Part shown: positions 1 to 12,900 of the stretch, piece after piece
How positions within the stretch are numbered: position 1 is the stretch's first letter
Layout of the letters: every line of letters begins with the position of its first letter
Source: Sitta carolinensis
Lineage: Eukaryota > Chordata > Aves > Passeriformes > Sittidae
NCBI GenBank assembly: GCA_032173965.1
Contig: CM063283.1
Location: forward strand, 80,912,743-80,976,742
Direction: 5' to 3'
DNA: 64,000 nucleotides
The notes under the pieces: model-generated
Told to the model about the DNA's origin: nothing
The model's input: the letters and a program-made list of their open reading frames with translations, nothing else
The model's database searches: none
Program-made: the position numbers and the translations under genes

Positions 1-3000
1 ATAATGCAAATGAAAAAAAAATTATCTGCATAAAATTACAGGGCTTGTTTCTGCTGTAACATCTTGGAAGTTTTAACCAGCCTTAGTTTTGTACAGACAC
101 CCATTTTCCTGTCTTGTAGTGAAACATTCTCACCTTTAAGAGTCTTCAGTGGTAATGTGTTGGGGTTTGGTTTTCATTTATTTATTATTTTGAATTTTAC
201 CAAAATGTTTGCTCTTTTTCCTGGAAGTAAAGGAGTTGGTTAAGTAGCATTCTTAGACTAGCCAAGGCATTTCTTAATAGTTTTCCTTGGCTAAATTAAA
301 GAGATTTTTTAGTCAGTTGATCTGAGTGTTCAGCGTAGCTCATCCTTTGGGTTAAGAAGACCCTATGGTGAATGCACAGATCATGTACTGTGCATCTAAA
401 TTAGGACCATGTTTTCAGAATACCTTTATTGTAAGGGTATTGTTCTTTTTGTTTTCAGGGTTAGATGGCCAGGACTAGGTTTCTGTAGTTTAATGCAATG
501 ACATTTTCTTTTGTACAAATTGTTTGGAAAATGTTGCTTTGAACTGGTCTTGAGGAGGCCCCTAAGGTGTTCTGGCTGCATGTGTGTCTTGTGTACAAAA
601 CTGTTGATGTGGTACAAAAATTTGCAAAAGGATTGTCAGGAAAGCAGTCTAGTAGAAGCAGGCTGATAACCAAAATACCATTGAATATCTGAATACCATT
701 TCTGAGATCAGTTCTTTAGGTCTCTTATATTCATTCTGGATGTTTGACCTTTTTCACTGTTCAGTTTTGTCACTCTTAGCTATATGCAAACAGGTTTGTC
801 AATATAGAAACATGATGCTATTTCCCCCCAGCATATATATCCAAATAGTATACCTCAATTTCAAAAAGAATATTCCACTGAGAGCTTGTGTTCAGCTGAA
901 ATCATCATCTTCTCATGTCTGCTGCTGAGAGGCTGATCTGAGCACTCCTTAATCCTCTTTAGTCATACCTTAGTTTAAAACACAGCAGAAACAGCATGTG
1001 CAAACCTTGCTGACTTGGCTTTAAGGAGACTGAGGACCGCTTTGCAACTCTGCCAGTGAGAGGAATCATGAGGAGAGTATGTTGTGACAAGACAGTGGCA
1101 AGCATTGAGGCACTGACTCTAGGTTCTAAGCTCTGCAACTAACATGGGGGTTTTGTTTGGTTTAGGGGCTTTTTTGCAATTAACAATCTGCAGTTAACTA
1201 AAACTCCATTTGGTTATGTTCGAAGCTGTTCAACTAAGTATATTTCTAGGTAATTCATACTGGTTTTCATGGTTGATATCTTACTGTCATTAGTAATTCT
1301 TCCTCTGTTTTTGTTGTCACAGAAGTTTTCTGAAGTTACATTTTCTTTCTAACTACATAACTGCTTATAAATCTCCAGAACAACACAAGGTTGCCAACAG
1401 GAGATCCCTTTGATGCTTGGCTATAAATGCCTGTTGAATTTAACAATTTGCCATATGTGGGCTGTTGTGATTTTCCTCATCTCCCCTTTGAAATTCTCAT
1501 TGGTCAGAATTATATGAAAGACAGAGCCAGATGTCTTACAGAAGTCCTCTATGTCACCACAATTACTTTGTCAGCCCAAATAATGACCCCATTTAAAGAG
1601 GCTGTGGAGGCTGGGAACAGCCTATATTTTCTAGAAGTGGCTAGAGCACTGCTATTTATATACCAGTCTGTTATTTTCTGATACTTTAATGACTGCAGAG
1701 ACTTCACCAGCCAATAGTTTCTTGGTATTCCTGGATATCTAGTTATAACTTTGATTCTCTCACTTGGTTTCATTTTTTAAAATAGCACTTCTTTTCCAGC
1801 TGTCACATTATTTTTTCTTTTTGGAACAGTCAGTACTAGGCTGGTAATGTTCTGATGTCTAGGGATACTCGAAGGCATGCCTGTTTCATTCTAATAATTG
1901 CTCATTCTGTTAAAAAACCCCTACATTAGTTCATATTAAATATACTTCAAAATGCAGCCCCATTTACAGCTTAACTTGGCCTTTAAAATAGGAACAGAAA
2001 TGGTATGGTATTCTATTTTTTCCATCCCACACCGATTTCTATATAATTTCTCACAGTATGTATGTGGCTTCTAGGCACAAGATACAGAGAATATTTTTTC
2101 CTTTTCGTTTAGGAACAGATTTACTTCTCTGTGCAGGATGTGTGTGGTTGCTAGAGGTGACAAAATAAAGGAGTGCCTTGCATCACAACGGAAGATGATA
2201 AAGCTTATAATCACACTAAAATTCTTGTAGCCTTAAGAAACAGAAGAGGGAGAGGCTACAGAAGTTGTTACTTTATTGTTGCTCCTTCTTCCTTCTCCTT
2301 CCCAACAGAATTAACTTGATCTGAGCTACTCTGGTAGGTGTGGTCTTCAGGATTTATTGCACCGTGTTTGGACTGACCTGTAAAAGTTTTCTCTTTTGCA
2401 AAGATAAAGTTTACTTACATGGTAAGAGGTCTTGACCCGTTGATTTCAGCCATAATTGTGGTACTGTTTATCTTTTTTCTTCTGTCCCAGACCACTGGAA
2501 CTTTTAACAATGGGGTAAAAGTTGAATTTTGTGTGAAAAGATAGTAAAAAAGATCACATGAACATATGTGGGATATCTAGGTGACCTTGCTGTTGCAGAG
2601 AAGAAAGGAATTCCTAATACAGGGTTTTAAGATGAAAAGACTTATAAAATCTTAAAAGATTAAATTAAACCAGGCACTCAGGATTCACCTGGGTGTTGTC
2701 AGCATGCATGTTTAAAGTTTTGGGTTGTGTTCCATTTTAAATTCTCTAAATAAATAAATAAATATTTTGCCCTTTCACCATGTTCTTATTTCCTCCTTTC
2801 TTATTCTTTGCCATCCCCTAGTTTTCACCTCTTCTAGTTCCACCCCACCAAATTTCCTCTCCCTGCTTCATTGTGTTCCCTTTTGCATTAATGAAGGTTC
2901 TTGAATTCTTTAGAGAGGCTGTATTTATTAGAAAAGTTTAATAAAATGTCTCTTATTTCAAGTTAGTTTGATGAACTGAACTACAGAACTTGCATCTTCA

Positions 3001-3655
3001 TACAAATGAGAAACCCGTCATTTGTGACTCATACCTGGGAATGATTTTCACTATTGTATTTAGGAAAGGACAAAATATTTATTTTGAATAATTTGTCTCC
3101 TCTGTAGGCATATTGGCACTTTAGATATGAATATAAATATGTTAATATAGATGATATAATGTGTATACAGAGTACATCTATATGCCTTCACATGCCCAGA
3201 GGCACATGCCTGTCATACATGTATGTCTTTTAAGTAGCACTGGATGAAATGCTGCCAGGAAACTTTACATGGTTTCTGCACTTCTAGATAAGGCTCAAAA
3301 TTACCAGTGGTACTGGCTGTGCCCAAATTTAAAGATTATAGGAAATGGCTATAGCAAGCTGCCACATAAATAACTAGTGGAAAGTGAAAGGAAGAAGGTA
3401 GTTTGTGAGAAAGTTCTCATTTCCAAAATGCAACACAGAGAGGTGAAAACAAAGGGAAGACAGCATCTTAGATGTTCACTCTGTACACTAAGTTTAATGG
3501 TGCTATCAACAGCTTCATATGACAGGAAATGATCTGGGCGTTTTGTTCACTTATTCTGGATGCCCTTAGTTTCAGAGAGCAACTGGTAACATGGATTGCA
3601 CCACGGAAGGGGACAGCTGAACTCTCCCTCTGGCTTTAGTAAGGAAAGAGCAGCG
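1..3655. other. Noncoding DNA upstream of TNFSF13B
   Basis: I see no exon here that I can support. The stretch is AT-rich with only short, unrelated open frames. It contains the proximal upstream sequence of TNFSF13B, but I find no convincing TATA box or CpG island. In human the upstream neighbour is ABHD13, so a 3' untranslated tail of that gene could reach the left edge, but nothing in the sequence shows this. Confidence 0.5.
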
Positions 3656-3981
3656 ATGAAATCCGTGGACTGTGTGCACGTCATCCAACAGAAGGATACC
3701 GCCTCCTCTCCCTCTGCCCCCCTGGTGCTGTTTCAGGCGCCACGGGACTTTTTTCTGTCACATTCCTGTGGCTTGCAATGCTCCTGTCCTCTTGTCTTGC
3801 AGCAGTGTCTCTTTACCATGTTATCATCCTGAAAACAGAACTAGAAGCTCTGCGCAGCGAGCTGATCTACAGCGTCCAGGCAAGGTCTCCGCTAGACCAG
3901 CCACTTGTGTCCCCCGATGCAAACAAAGCAGGTACCCCTGTTTCTGCCTTCCTGCAAGTGTCTGCAGCTGGCTCCAGGCAG
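3656..3981 (+). CDS. TNFSF13B: TNFSF13B exon 1: cytoplasmic tail, membrane anchor, stalk (frameshifted)
   Basis: The ATG at 3656 has a G at -3, and an in-frame stop lies at 3587. Its frame encodes MKSVDCVHVIQQKD, which matches the human cytoplasmic segment MKLKECVSILPRKE. The membrane anchor and stalk (LAMLLSSCLAAVSLYHV, then LEALRSEL) lie in another frame, from about 3755 to the donor at 3982. One extra T in the six-T run at 3749-3754 would join the two segments. The anchor frame alone has a stop at 3640 and no ATG before 3778. The exon ends in phase 0 before GTAAGC. Confidence 0.8.
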
Positions 3982-6900
3982 GTAAGCTGGAGGGGTGGGT
4001 TTTGACTTGCAGGGCAGGGGCAGGCGTGGGGCTGCTCTCACTGACTGTTGTGTCTCCTCATTAGGAGAGCAGGCTTGCTGGTACTGGCCCAGCTGAGAGC
4101 TTCCAAAAGGAAATTTGGGATGGGAGTAGAAACAGGGGCAGGCGGTCCGTTGCCGACACAGAAGAAAAAGGTAAATACCAGCTGATGAAGTGGGTTGGGA
4201 TGCCACTGTTGGACACTGTCTAGAGAAGATCAGGAGAGCTTGATTCATGTTTTTTTCTCCTGTCAGTTGATCCCAGAGCCTGTTCTGGGTTTCAAAATTA
4301 TTGGTGGATGAATGGTGTTAACCACAGGCATATTCTCTTAAAGGACAGAATGTTGAATCACAGAATGTTTTGGGTTTGAAGGGACCTTTAAAGGCCATGT
4401 AGTCCAAGCATCCTGCCATGCATAGGGACATACTGTGTAAGGTACCAGATACTTATGCTATCTGCAGGTTAAACTTTGAATGTTTGGTCCCAAATCTGCA
4501 TGGTGTGTTAGAGTTGAGAAAGGTAAATTCAAATCATTCAGATTTTTAACTGTTCTGTTCTCTGTGATCAAAGTAGGGAGGGAAATCTATTAATAAAAAT
4601 GCCAATTCACTTTTCTGGGAAACATGCTCACCCTAAAAGAGAGAAGTAATGAGAACTTTAGGGAAATAGGAGCTCTCAAGAAGAAAAGCTGGCTTGTACC
4701 TGACAAAAGAGGCAGACTACAAGATATTCAAAAATTTAGCATAATTTCTACATTGAAACAACCTGTCAAAAAATAGTAAAATTAATAAAGGAATGCCTAT
4801 CCAGGAAGATTTTTTTTGGTCATGGTTCTCCTTTTTAAAAGGTTCTGCAAAGAATACTGAAGACTGTGCTCCATAAAAGACCTCTGATGTGTATTATAGG
4901 GTTGATATATAACAGGATATATTTGTTTCCTTTGGGGATAAAAGGCCTACATTTCTTTCTTCTTCCAAACACAATGAGGCCTCATAAGATGAAATGCAGA
5001 ATTTTATTATACAAATTTTCACACATACTCTAATTGCACTGAGTAACTAAAAATATGTCTGAGTAGCTAAATCAGTTCACTCTTCTTATGTATACTTTTA
5101 TATTATTTTAACTGATATCTTAAATTATCTAGAGAAGTTGAAATGGAGAAAATTATAGGTAAAAACTAAATGAAGCTTTGCATAAAATGTGTTTCTCAGT
5201 GAGCAACTAACATGAAATGTATTTCACTTGAGCTTCAGTAAGCTAAATGAAATTAAAGTTCTAGAGCATAATCTCTTACTCTACTTACTTCCAATATTAA
5301 AAAATACATCATTTAAAATCCACAGGTTCATTTGAGTTTTGTTCTATTTCATTAGTAGTCTTTGATTCAAGATCTTGGGTAAGAAAGATTTTGCAAACAA
5401 GTCTGAGGTCATTATTGCTTAAATTGTATTTCTTGTAGCCTGCTTCCTACCACAAGAACCACAGAGCTCCCCTGCCCTCTCCACCCTAGGAACTTCCAAA
5501 TAAAAACAAGTGATCTGAAGTACAAATATCATAAAAAATAAGGAGATGTCTTTTGTAAAATGAATGTTAGAGCATCAGTACTCTGCAAGTGATGCCGTTT
5601 CCTTCACAATAGCTTTCTTCTTTAGTCTTATTGCTATTTGAAGCAAGCAGGGTTTGGGGCTCCTCAGCTGTGCTTCTCAGTAGACTTTAGATTCTTCTCA
5701 TCTGCCCACCTCTGATTATACCTGTTTAACATGTAAAATTTCAATTAAGATACTTACTTCTCTAAACATTTTTTTTATGATATAGGTGGATTTTATGTTG
5801 TTTAGGATGGATGAAAGAAAACACAGAATATGAACGTTAATTTTAAAGGGAAAAGATATGTAAATTGGCATATTACAAAAATGTTTTCTAACATGAAGCT
5901 CATATTTTTTTTATATAAAAAATAATGCAAATAAAATAATGCATATAAAAATGCAAATCATGCATTTATATCAAAAGTCTTTTAGAATTAGCTTTCTGCC
6001 TGCTCTAATTACAAAAAAAATTTAGCTTTACAGAGTTCAGTGGCATATTATATTTTCTCAGACCAGGTTTCACTGATGACCATGAACCTACTAGTCAATG
6101 TTAAATTTTGTTTTAGCAGAATGAATTAAATAGAAGAGCGTGGTGTTGTTCATGGTGCTGAATCCAGTTTACTACTTGGCCGTGTACACAGTACTGGCCC
6201 TGCATTTTGATCTTTTGACATTCATATCTGGATACCAGAATCCCATCAGTCTCCAAATTGTCCTGCAGATGTATGGCACCCATTCTATTATAATGGCAAA
6301 CAAATCCAGGTATTGAGTGAGGTGCCCGTTCTTGTCCTACTTCTGTTTGCTTCAGCAAGGTCTCAAAGTAGAGTCTGATGTCATAATTGTTGAGCCATCA
6401 TTTTACTTTTATATGGATCAATTTCTTAAAAAGTTAATATTTGAAAACATCACTGATATGTAATTGCTTCTCTTGTGCTTCAACAGACAGCAAAAGTAAA
6501 ATATAGAAATAATATCTTGTGTATAAATAAAGTTATTATTCAGTTCAGGGGGTTTTAAATTTTAATTGTTAATTTCAGGAATGGATGACCCATCATTCTT
6601 TTTTTAGACCCAGCACAGCTGCTTGAACATATTGAATTTACATTTTAGTGCATGCAAGTGGCCACAAATTAGCATTTTAATTAAAAGAACAATTGAATGG
6701 GAGTGGATTTAACGCAATGTTTCTTTTTTTATGCATCTATGCTAATGGATAAAACTATTGGTCATCAGTAGTTGCATGTTTTGTGTCTTGCAAAAATTTC
6801 CAGCTTGGGTAGGTTGAAGCAAAATGTTTCAAGCATCAATTCCAAACAAAGCTGCACAGTTAGCAGTCAGAACCAGAGTTCTTAATGCAATGAGTAGGAG

Positions 6901-9900
6901 GTAATGGGTGATTTTGAAATGTACACTTCTAGCAAATGTCATATCAGGACAAGTTTCAACAGATGTACTTTTTATGTTTCTCTTTACAAATTTCATCTGT
7001 GGAGGAAAATTCGTAAGCAACAAATGACTTCTGAATTTTATATTCTATTCACAATTATTGATTGCATTGCCCGTGTGTTTCTTCCTAAGCTGCGTGTGTG
7101 CTTAGGAAGGAACAGGAACAAGATTTAGGTCCTGTTGCCTAGGCCAAAGTACGAACATCAGGTTTCATTTTCACACTCCCTCAGTGCCTCATTCTGATCA
7201 TTATTGTGGGATTCTGATTCCCATGACCTAGGGAGGTGAGAATCAAGTCTGCTGTAAATGCAAATGCAGGTGACCTGCTGTGATCAGACTGGAGCCCCCA
7301 TGGACTACATTTACTTAGCTGTATTGAGGTTGCCCAACTCCTTGCACGTGTGAAGGAGCTGAGGAGCTATTCTATGTAATTCCACAAATCAATGAGGCAG
7401 GGTAACCTGGCATGTGACTTGGCAATTGTTTTTTTCACTAGCAATTCTCAGGTTCTACTCCAATATCAGCTGTGTCCATGGGAAGTAACTATTACCTTCC
7501 AAGCATGGTGTGAGAATATTGCCATTGCTCTTGATAAAATTGCTGTACTGGAAAATTGGTACCTTTGTTGGTTGGAAGTGTTTTGACTGTGCATGTTGCT
7601 TTAGATATCTGTGACAGAGGGATAGCAAGAGGTTTCACAAGTCATCCTTGACTTTAGTGATCTTTGAATTGAGATGTAAGCTTTTTTTACTACCTTAGAT
7701 GCCACGTATAAAATTCCCATATGAAATATTCACAATACCTCATATTTTACTGTTTGAAGAGGTCAAATATAAAGCAAAAATTAAAATCAAATTAAAAAGG
7801 AAAAAGAAAGGCCTAATTCTTGAAAATACATGTTATCCTTATTTGTTTCTGCTGACAACAGTCTAACTCAAAAGGAAATAGACCCTTCTATGCAAAAGGA
7901 TAGAATTCTTGATGCATTTCCTGTGATTTTACATTAAGAACTTCACTGAACGAATGATTGAATAAATCAGTGCTGTATATTTTGCAGAACACCATACAGT
8001 CAAAAATACACCAAGTAGGCTCTATGTTTTAAAACCAACATTCTGCTTTATACTGTATAATAGAAGTCTTAATTCCTAGTAAACAATTCCCTTGTTTTTC
8101 TAAATGTAACATATTATTGGCAATTCTGTGAAGGTCAGAATTATGCTACTAATTCTTTGAAGACATTGTTAGATCTTAGTCATATATTCAACTATGGTCA
8201 AGGCATTTTAATGCAGGGACTGATTGAGTTCATAATTAATGCCATATAAAGATGTCTCTAATAAAAAGCACAAATTAACCAGTTGTCCTGGTTTCTGCTG
8301 TAATAAAGTTCATTAAAACCAGTTTATAAAAATGGACAAGCAAAAACTACAGTGAGATCTCTTGTGATGAGAAATCAAGAAGTTAAGGGAAGAAGAACTG
8401 CAAATGGTTCAAGAAAATGCTTGTCATTTATAAATTAAATTTTCTGGTGTTTAACTGTGTTTTGGGAAGCCTATAGAGAACAGATCTAGACAAAAAAAAA
8501 AGGAACCTAAATAAACAGGTCTGGGGTTTGGGTTTTTTTTCAAGGCTGGGGTTTTTCCTAGGTTTTATTTCAGCAAAAATTAGCACAGATGTCTCTGGCC
8601 TTAGATAGAAAAACTTTAAATTTTATACATGATCTTGCAAATATTAAACTTGAAATTTTGTTTGGATGGATCACTAAGTGAGATTGCAAAATACTAAAAT
8701 TATTATGCAATTTAAATAAAAACAAAATTTGCATGTGAGAGAAAATTTTATTTTTACCAATGTAAGGTCTTACATCATGAAGATATACAGAAATTTGGAT
8801 TGCTGTCCTTTAGCAAAAAACAGTAGTTTTTTTGCGACTACACTGCTCAACCAGTAGAGAACACATCATTTCATATTCTGGCTGTGGTTTATAAAGGCAT
8901 CTGGACTGATTAATATCTTCAGAATTGGGTCTTCTGTTCATGGATTAACATTCCTAAATGAACTTCTGCCAACCCACAGCCTGCAGAGCAATTAAAATCA
9001 GTGGAAAAAAAGAACCTTCACCTGTAAAGTCACAAGCGGATGAGGCACACTTTACATTCTTATCATTCTGTATAGATATACTTTTATACAGATAAATCTC
9101 ATAGTGACACTAAGTCTAGGTATTTTTACACATTTTCAAGATGTATTTTATTAATCCTGTATTTTGCTTTCATTATTAATCAAAAAATCCTTTAGACTAC
9201 AAAGGTGTTGCTCAGATTTGATTTACACTGAGCTGAAAGACGCTCAATAGCCACTGTTCAATGTGTATTTTGTAATATGTGTATTCTTCATATTGTATTT
9301 AAGGTAAGATTAGGTATTTCTTGGAATAGAATTGCTAGAGTTCCTTAACAGCATTTACTTTTTACTGAAAATTCTTATTAATTTATCCAGAAAATGTACT
9401 TTGTATATACATATTTTCTCCGTAATAGTAAAAGTGTTTACTTGGAATTTGTTTCAATGAATTACTTCATTTTAGACATGTAAGTAGTTCCACTGAAGTC
9501 AAAATACTTGTATATACTGGAAATACTTATGTGTCAACTTTGGCTTCTGAACATATTTTTGAAGCATATTGTTGTTCAATCTTTCAAGCACTTTTTTAGA
9601 TATCGTCTTTTGTAAGCTTTAGGCAAAATGGCCACTGCGCTAGTTTCTGTTGTCATGCAGGACACTATTGCATGCATTTTCTCCAAAAAAAAGCTTACTA
9701 CATTCTGTGGAGACTTGTTCCTATCTGCATATATTAAAAGAAATGAGACAGATTTTCTTTTAGAGATTAAGTGCAGATCTGATGTCTGTAGGATAAAGTA
9801 GAGTTGGCATGTTTTTTAAAAAAGATATGGAGATGATCTCAAATTATACTGATCTTGCAGATTTTAATTACTGGGGGGAGTTCTCAGCAATGCTGACTAG

Positions 9901-12900
9901 AATTTCAGTGCAGCAACCAGCTGAAACAAATCCAGACTTGCAAACTGAGAAATAAGATAGTTCGAAGAATGCCTGCCAAGTTTGCAGAGCAAGTTTAACA
10001 AGAGTTGCTAATGTAGCCATAGCTTTCACTTCTTGTAGACATTACTCACTGGTACCCGGCTGGATAGCAGCTGATTAGTGGGAATCATCACAAATCCTGT
10101 CATTTGATTAGTGAAAAATCTGGTGGCCACACTAGTGAGTTCTTTTAAAAGCAGGAATTAAAATTTTGTTTTAGCTTACTCGACATACTAGGGAATCAGC
10201 AAATTCCATTCAATAGGAAGGCATTTTGTTCCAAAGAAGAATTAATACCTTGTGAAATTAATTGCCTGATGTGATATGTTGTGTGTCTCCATAAATTCAC
10301 ATTTTAATTTTATTTAGAAATTTATTTTCCAGAAAACTCTTCTGCTCACAAGTGTGATAGAAAAATGCATGAAGTATAATAACATTTTTTAATTTTGTGT
10401 TGGCTTGAGGGTTTTTTTATTTCTTACTAGAGGGTAGATAATTCAGATGCCTTTAAATTCTTGATATGAAAAATATAAAGATTGTAGCACTTTATTGATA
10501 TGTATTGATAGGACTCAAGGACACATTTCAGTGTAGAAGACAGGAGTTTGGATGATAACATTCCTGTTACCATAAATAGGGCTTGCAGGTTGTGTGATCA
10601 TTCTGGCATTGGAGCATTCCCAGATGTGTGCTTGAATCCTTGTGTGCTGCCAGTTGGCACTGCTAAGTACTGGTGAGCATCCAGCCCTCTTCTGCTGTTT
10701 TCACGAAGGAGCCCTTAAAAAGGAGACTTAGAAACAGAAAGAGACTGCTTCCCACCCAAATCCTCCTGCTACCTGCTGTGCAGCAAGAGTTTTGTGCTGC
10801 TGGACGCTTGGTTGTTCATGTGGATACCACTGACAGATGCATAAACAGGATCCCACATATCTATGGCATTCCCCATTATAGCCAAATCTGTGTGGCCAAA
10901 TCTAATCCACAGCCTTCTTGTCTGAAAAGTGGTAAACAAAATGGAGCAATCCATGGCAGAATTTTCTTCTCTTGACTCTTAATAAGTTCATTTGGTCTCT
11001 GTCATGTTCAGTAAATACTACTACTCGGTTTTCCATCCTTGAAAGTGATATGAGAACCAGATGTTTTGATTAAAATCTGCTCCAAGAAAATGCAGCCCTT
11101 CTTTTTTTCTTTTTATCCTGTTGCCTGACACTTATGCTTAGCAGATTTTTTACAAGATCTTTGTTTCACTTGCAAATCTATATTTTAACATTCTGCAGTA
11201 TTTTTCTCTGAACAAATACCTAATTTCTCATTAGTGTCACCAATCTCTACAGTTTTGAGCGACACATTTTGACAGATACCAAATTTTTTGTTATGTGTGC
11301 ATTAATTTGCAAAGTCATCTCTTTATTTTCCCTCTTAGTAGAGGTTGATTGAGTGTAGGTATCTGAAAACATATTGAAAGTCCATATATATGGACTTTGA
11401 AAATTTGTTAAGAAAATATATATGACTAATATTTTACAGCAACTATAAAGGAAAAGTAACTTCTCTGAATAATACAGCAAACATAGTTAGAAAATCTGCT
11501 ATCTATCATACTTGGTGGGGTTGGGGCTTTTTTCGAGCTTTTGCTTAGAAAATTAACAAAGCTAATTGACATGATGATTTCTAGCTCATTTGACTTACTG
11601 CTACATAATTATATTAGGACCAGATATTAAAACAAGCAAGTGTTACTTGTGGTGCTCCCTGAGGCCTCCCACTTAGCTGCATGATCTCTGAAAGTCATCT
11701 AGTATGTGTTGTGATAGGAATTTTCATTTTGCACACTAGAGTAAGATCTGTTGTTAAAACCAATATGTTCCAGTTTAAAATAACTGAAATAACTGGTGAG
11801 ACTGAGAGATTTCTTTCGTGTCCTTTTTATTTATTTTTTTTCTTAAAGTAATTTCCTAAGATTATTCTATTACCAATTTATGTTTCTTTGATTTCAAAAT
11901 GCTTTCACTTTGCAGTGCTGCAGGCCTGCTTGCAACTGATTGCTGACAGCAAAAGTGATATCCAACAGAAAGGTAAGAATATGTACCACGATTTATAGTT
12001 AACCATTCCATGGGACAACTGTTTCAACAAATTTTACCTAACTTCATAGCAGTAACTGAGTTTTAACAGCAAATTTAAAAATAAAAATAATAATTTTAAA
12101 AATTAATCTAAAAACAAGGACATCCCTGCATCTGGAAGGTCCCTGTATCTGGATGGCTCTTGCAAATATCATTTTTTCAGTGGGGAAATATGCCTAGTGA
12201 GACTGGAAGTTCTATCTAGAATTCAGCACTGTTAATTTTCAGCAGGTGAAAATGAAGAAAATAACCTTTCCAGTCACCCAAAATTATTTTGTCTTTTAGA
12301 TGATTCAAGCATTGTCCCTTGGCTCCTGAGCTTTAAACGTGGAACAGCTCTGGAAGAACAAGGAAATAAAATAGTGATCAAAGAAACAGGTTATTTTTTC
12401 ATATATGGCCAGGTGAGAAAGCTCAATTCACTTCAGCACCTGACTTTCATAAGGATTTTTTAGTATCTCCACACAGTAAGTTTGAAATTTTCACCTCTTC
12501 TTTCTGTAGGTTTTATATACAGATACAACATTTGCTATGGGACACCTAATACAGAGGAAGAAGGCTCATGTGTTTGGTGATGATCTCAGCTTGGTGACAC
12601 TGTTTCGCTGCATCCAAAATATGCCACAGTCTTATCCAAATAATTCTTGCTATACTGCTGGTAAATATCTGCATTTTCCTTTTCTTTGTTTGCAAATAGG
12701 CTGTACCAAATGGAATCCGTAGTGTTAGGCAGTTATATTGTAGCAAAGAACAGGCTCTGCATTCATGGATATGGCTAACTGCAAAATTACTGAATGCTTT
12801 CAGAAAATACTGTTTTATATGAATTATCAGCAGTTGGAGATTATGCATCTAACTTGATGATCTGAGCAATTTAGCTTTCTCCATTGACTCTGTAATGTGG

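Larger units (their letters stand above)
4171..11915. other. TNFSF13B intron 2 (7.7 kb)
   Basis: A long AT-rich intron separating the stalk exon from the TNF domain. It holds a short CR1 tail at 4355-4431, a 10-bp-arm hairpin at 7081-7109 and a 22-bp perfect palindrome at 11377-11398. Two ATGCAAAT octamers lie at 5925 and 5951. I see no further exon. Confidence 0.7.

Noticed and set aside
3596..3832. Alternative upstream start for BAFF at 3596
   Set aside because: The codon there is TTG, not ATG. The ATG at 3656 has a good context and matches the human tail region.
5925..5958. Two ATGCAAAT octamers in BAFF intron 2 as possible lymphoid enhancer sites
   Set aside because: The same octamer occurs elsewhere in this AT-rich window (for example at 7256), so chance is sufficient; noted only in the intron entry.
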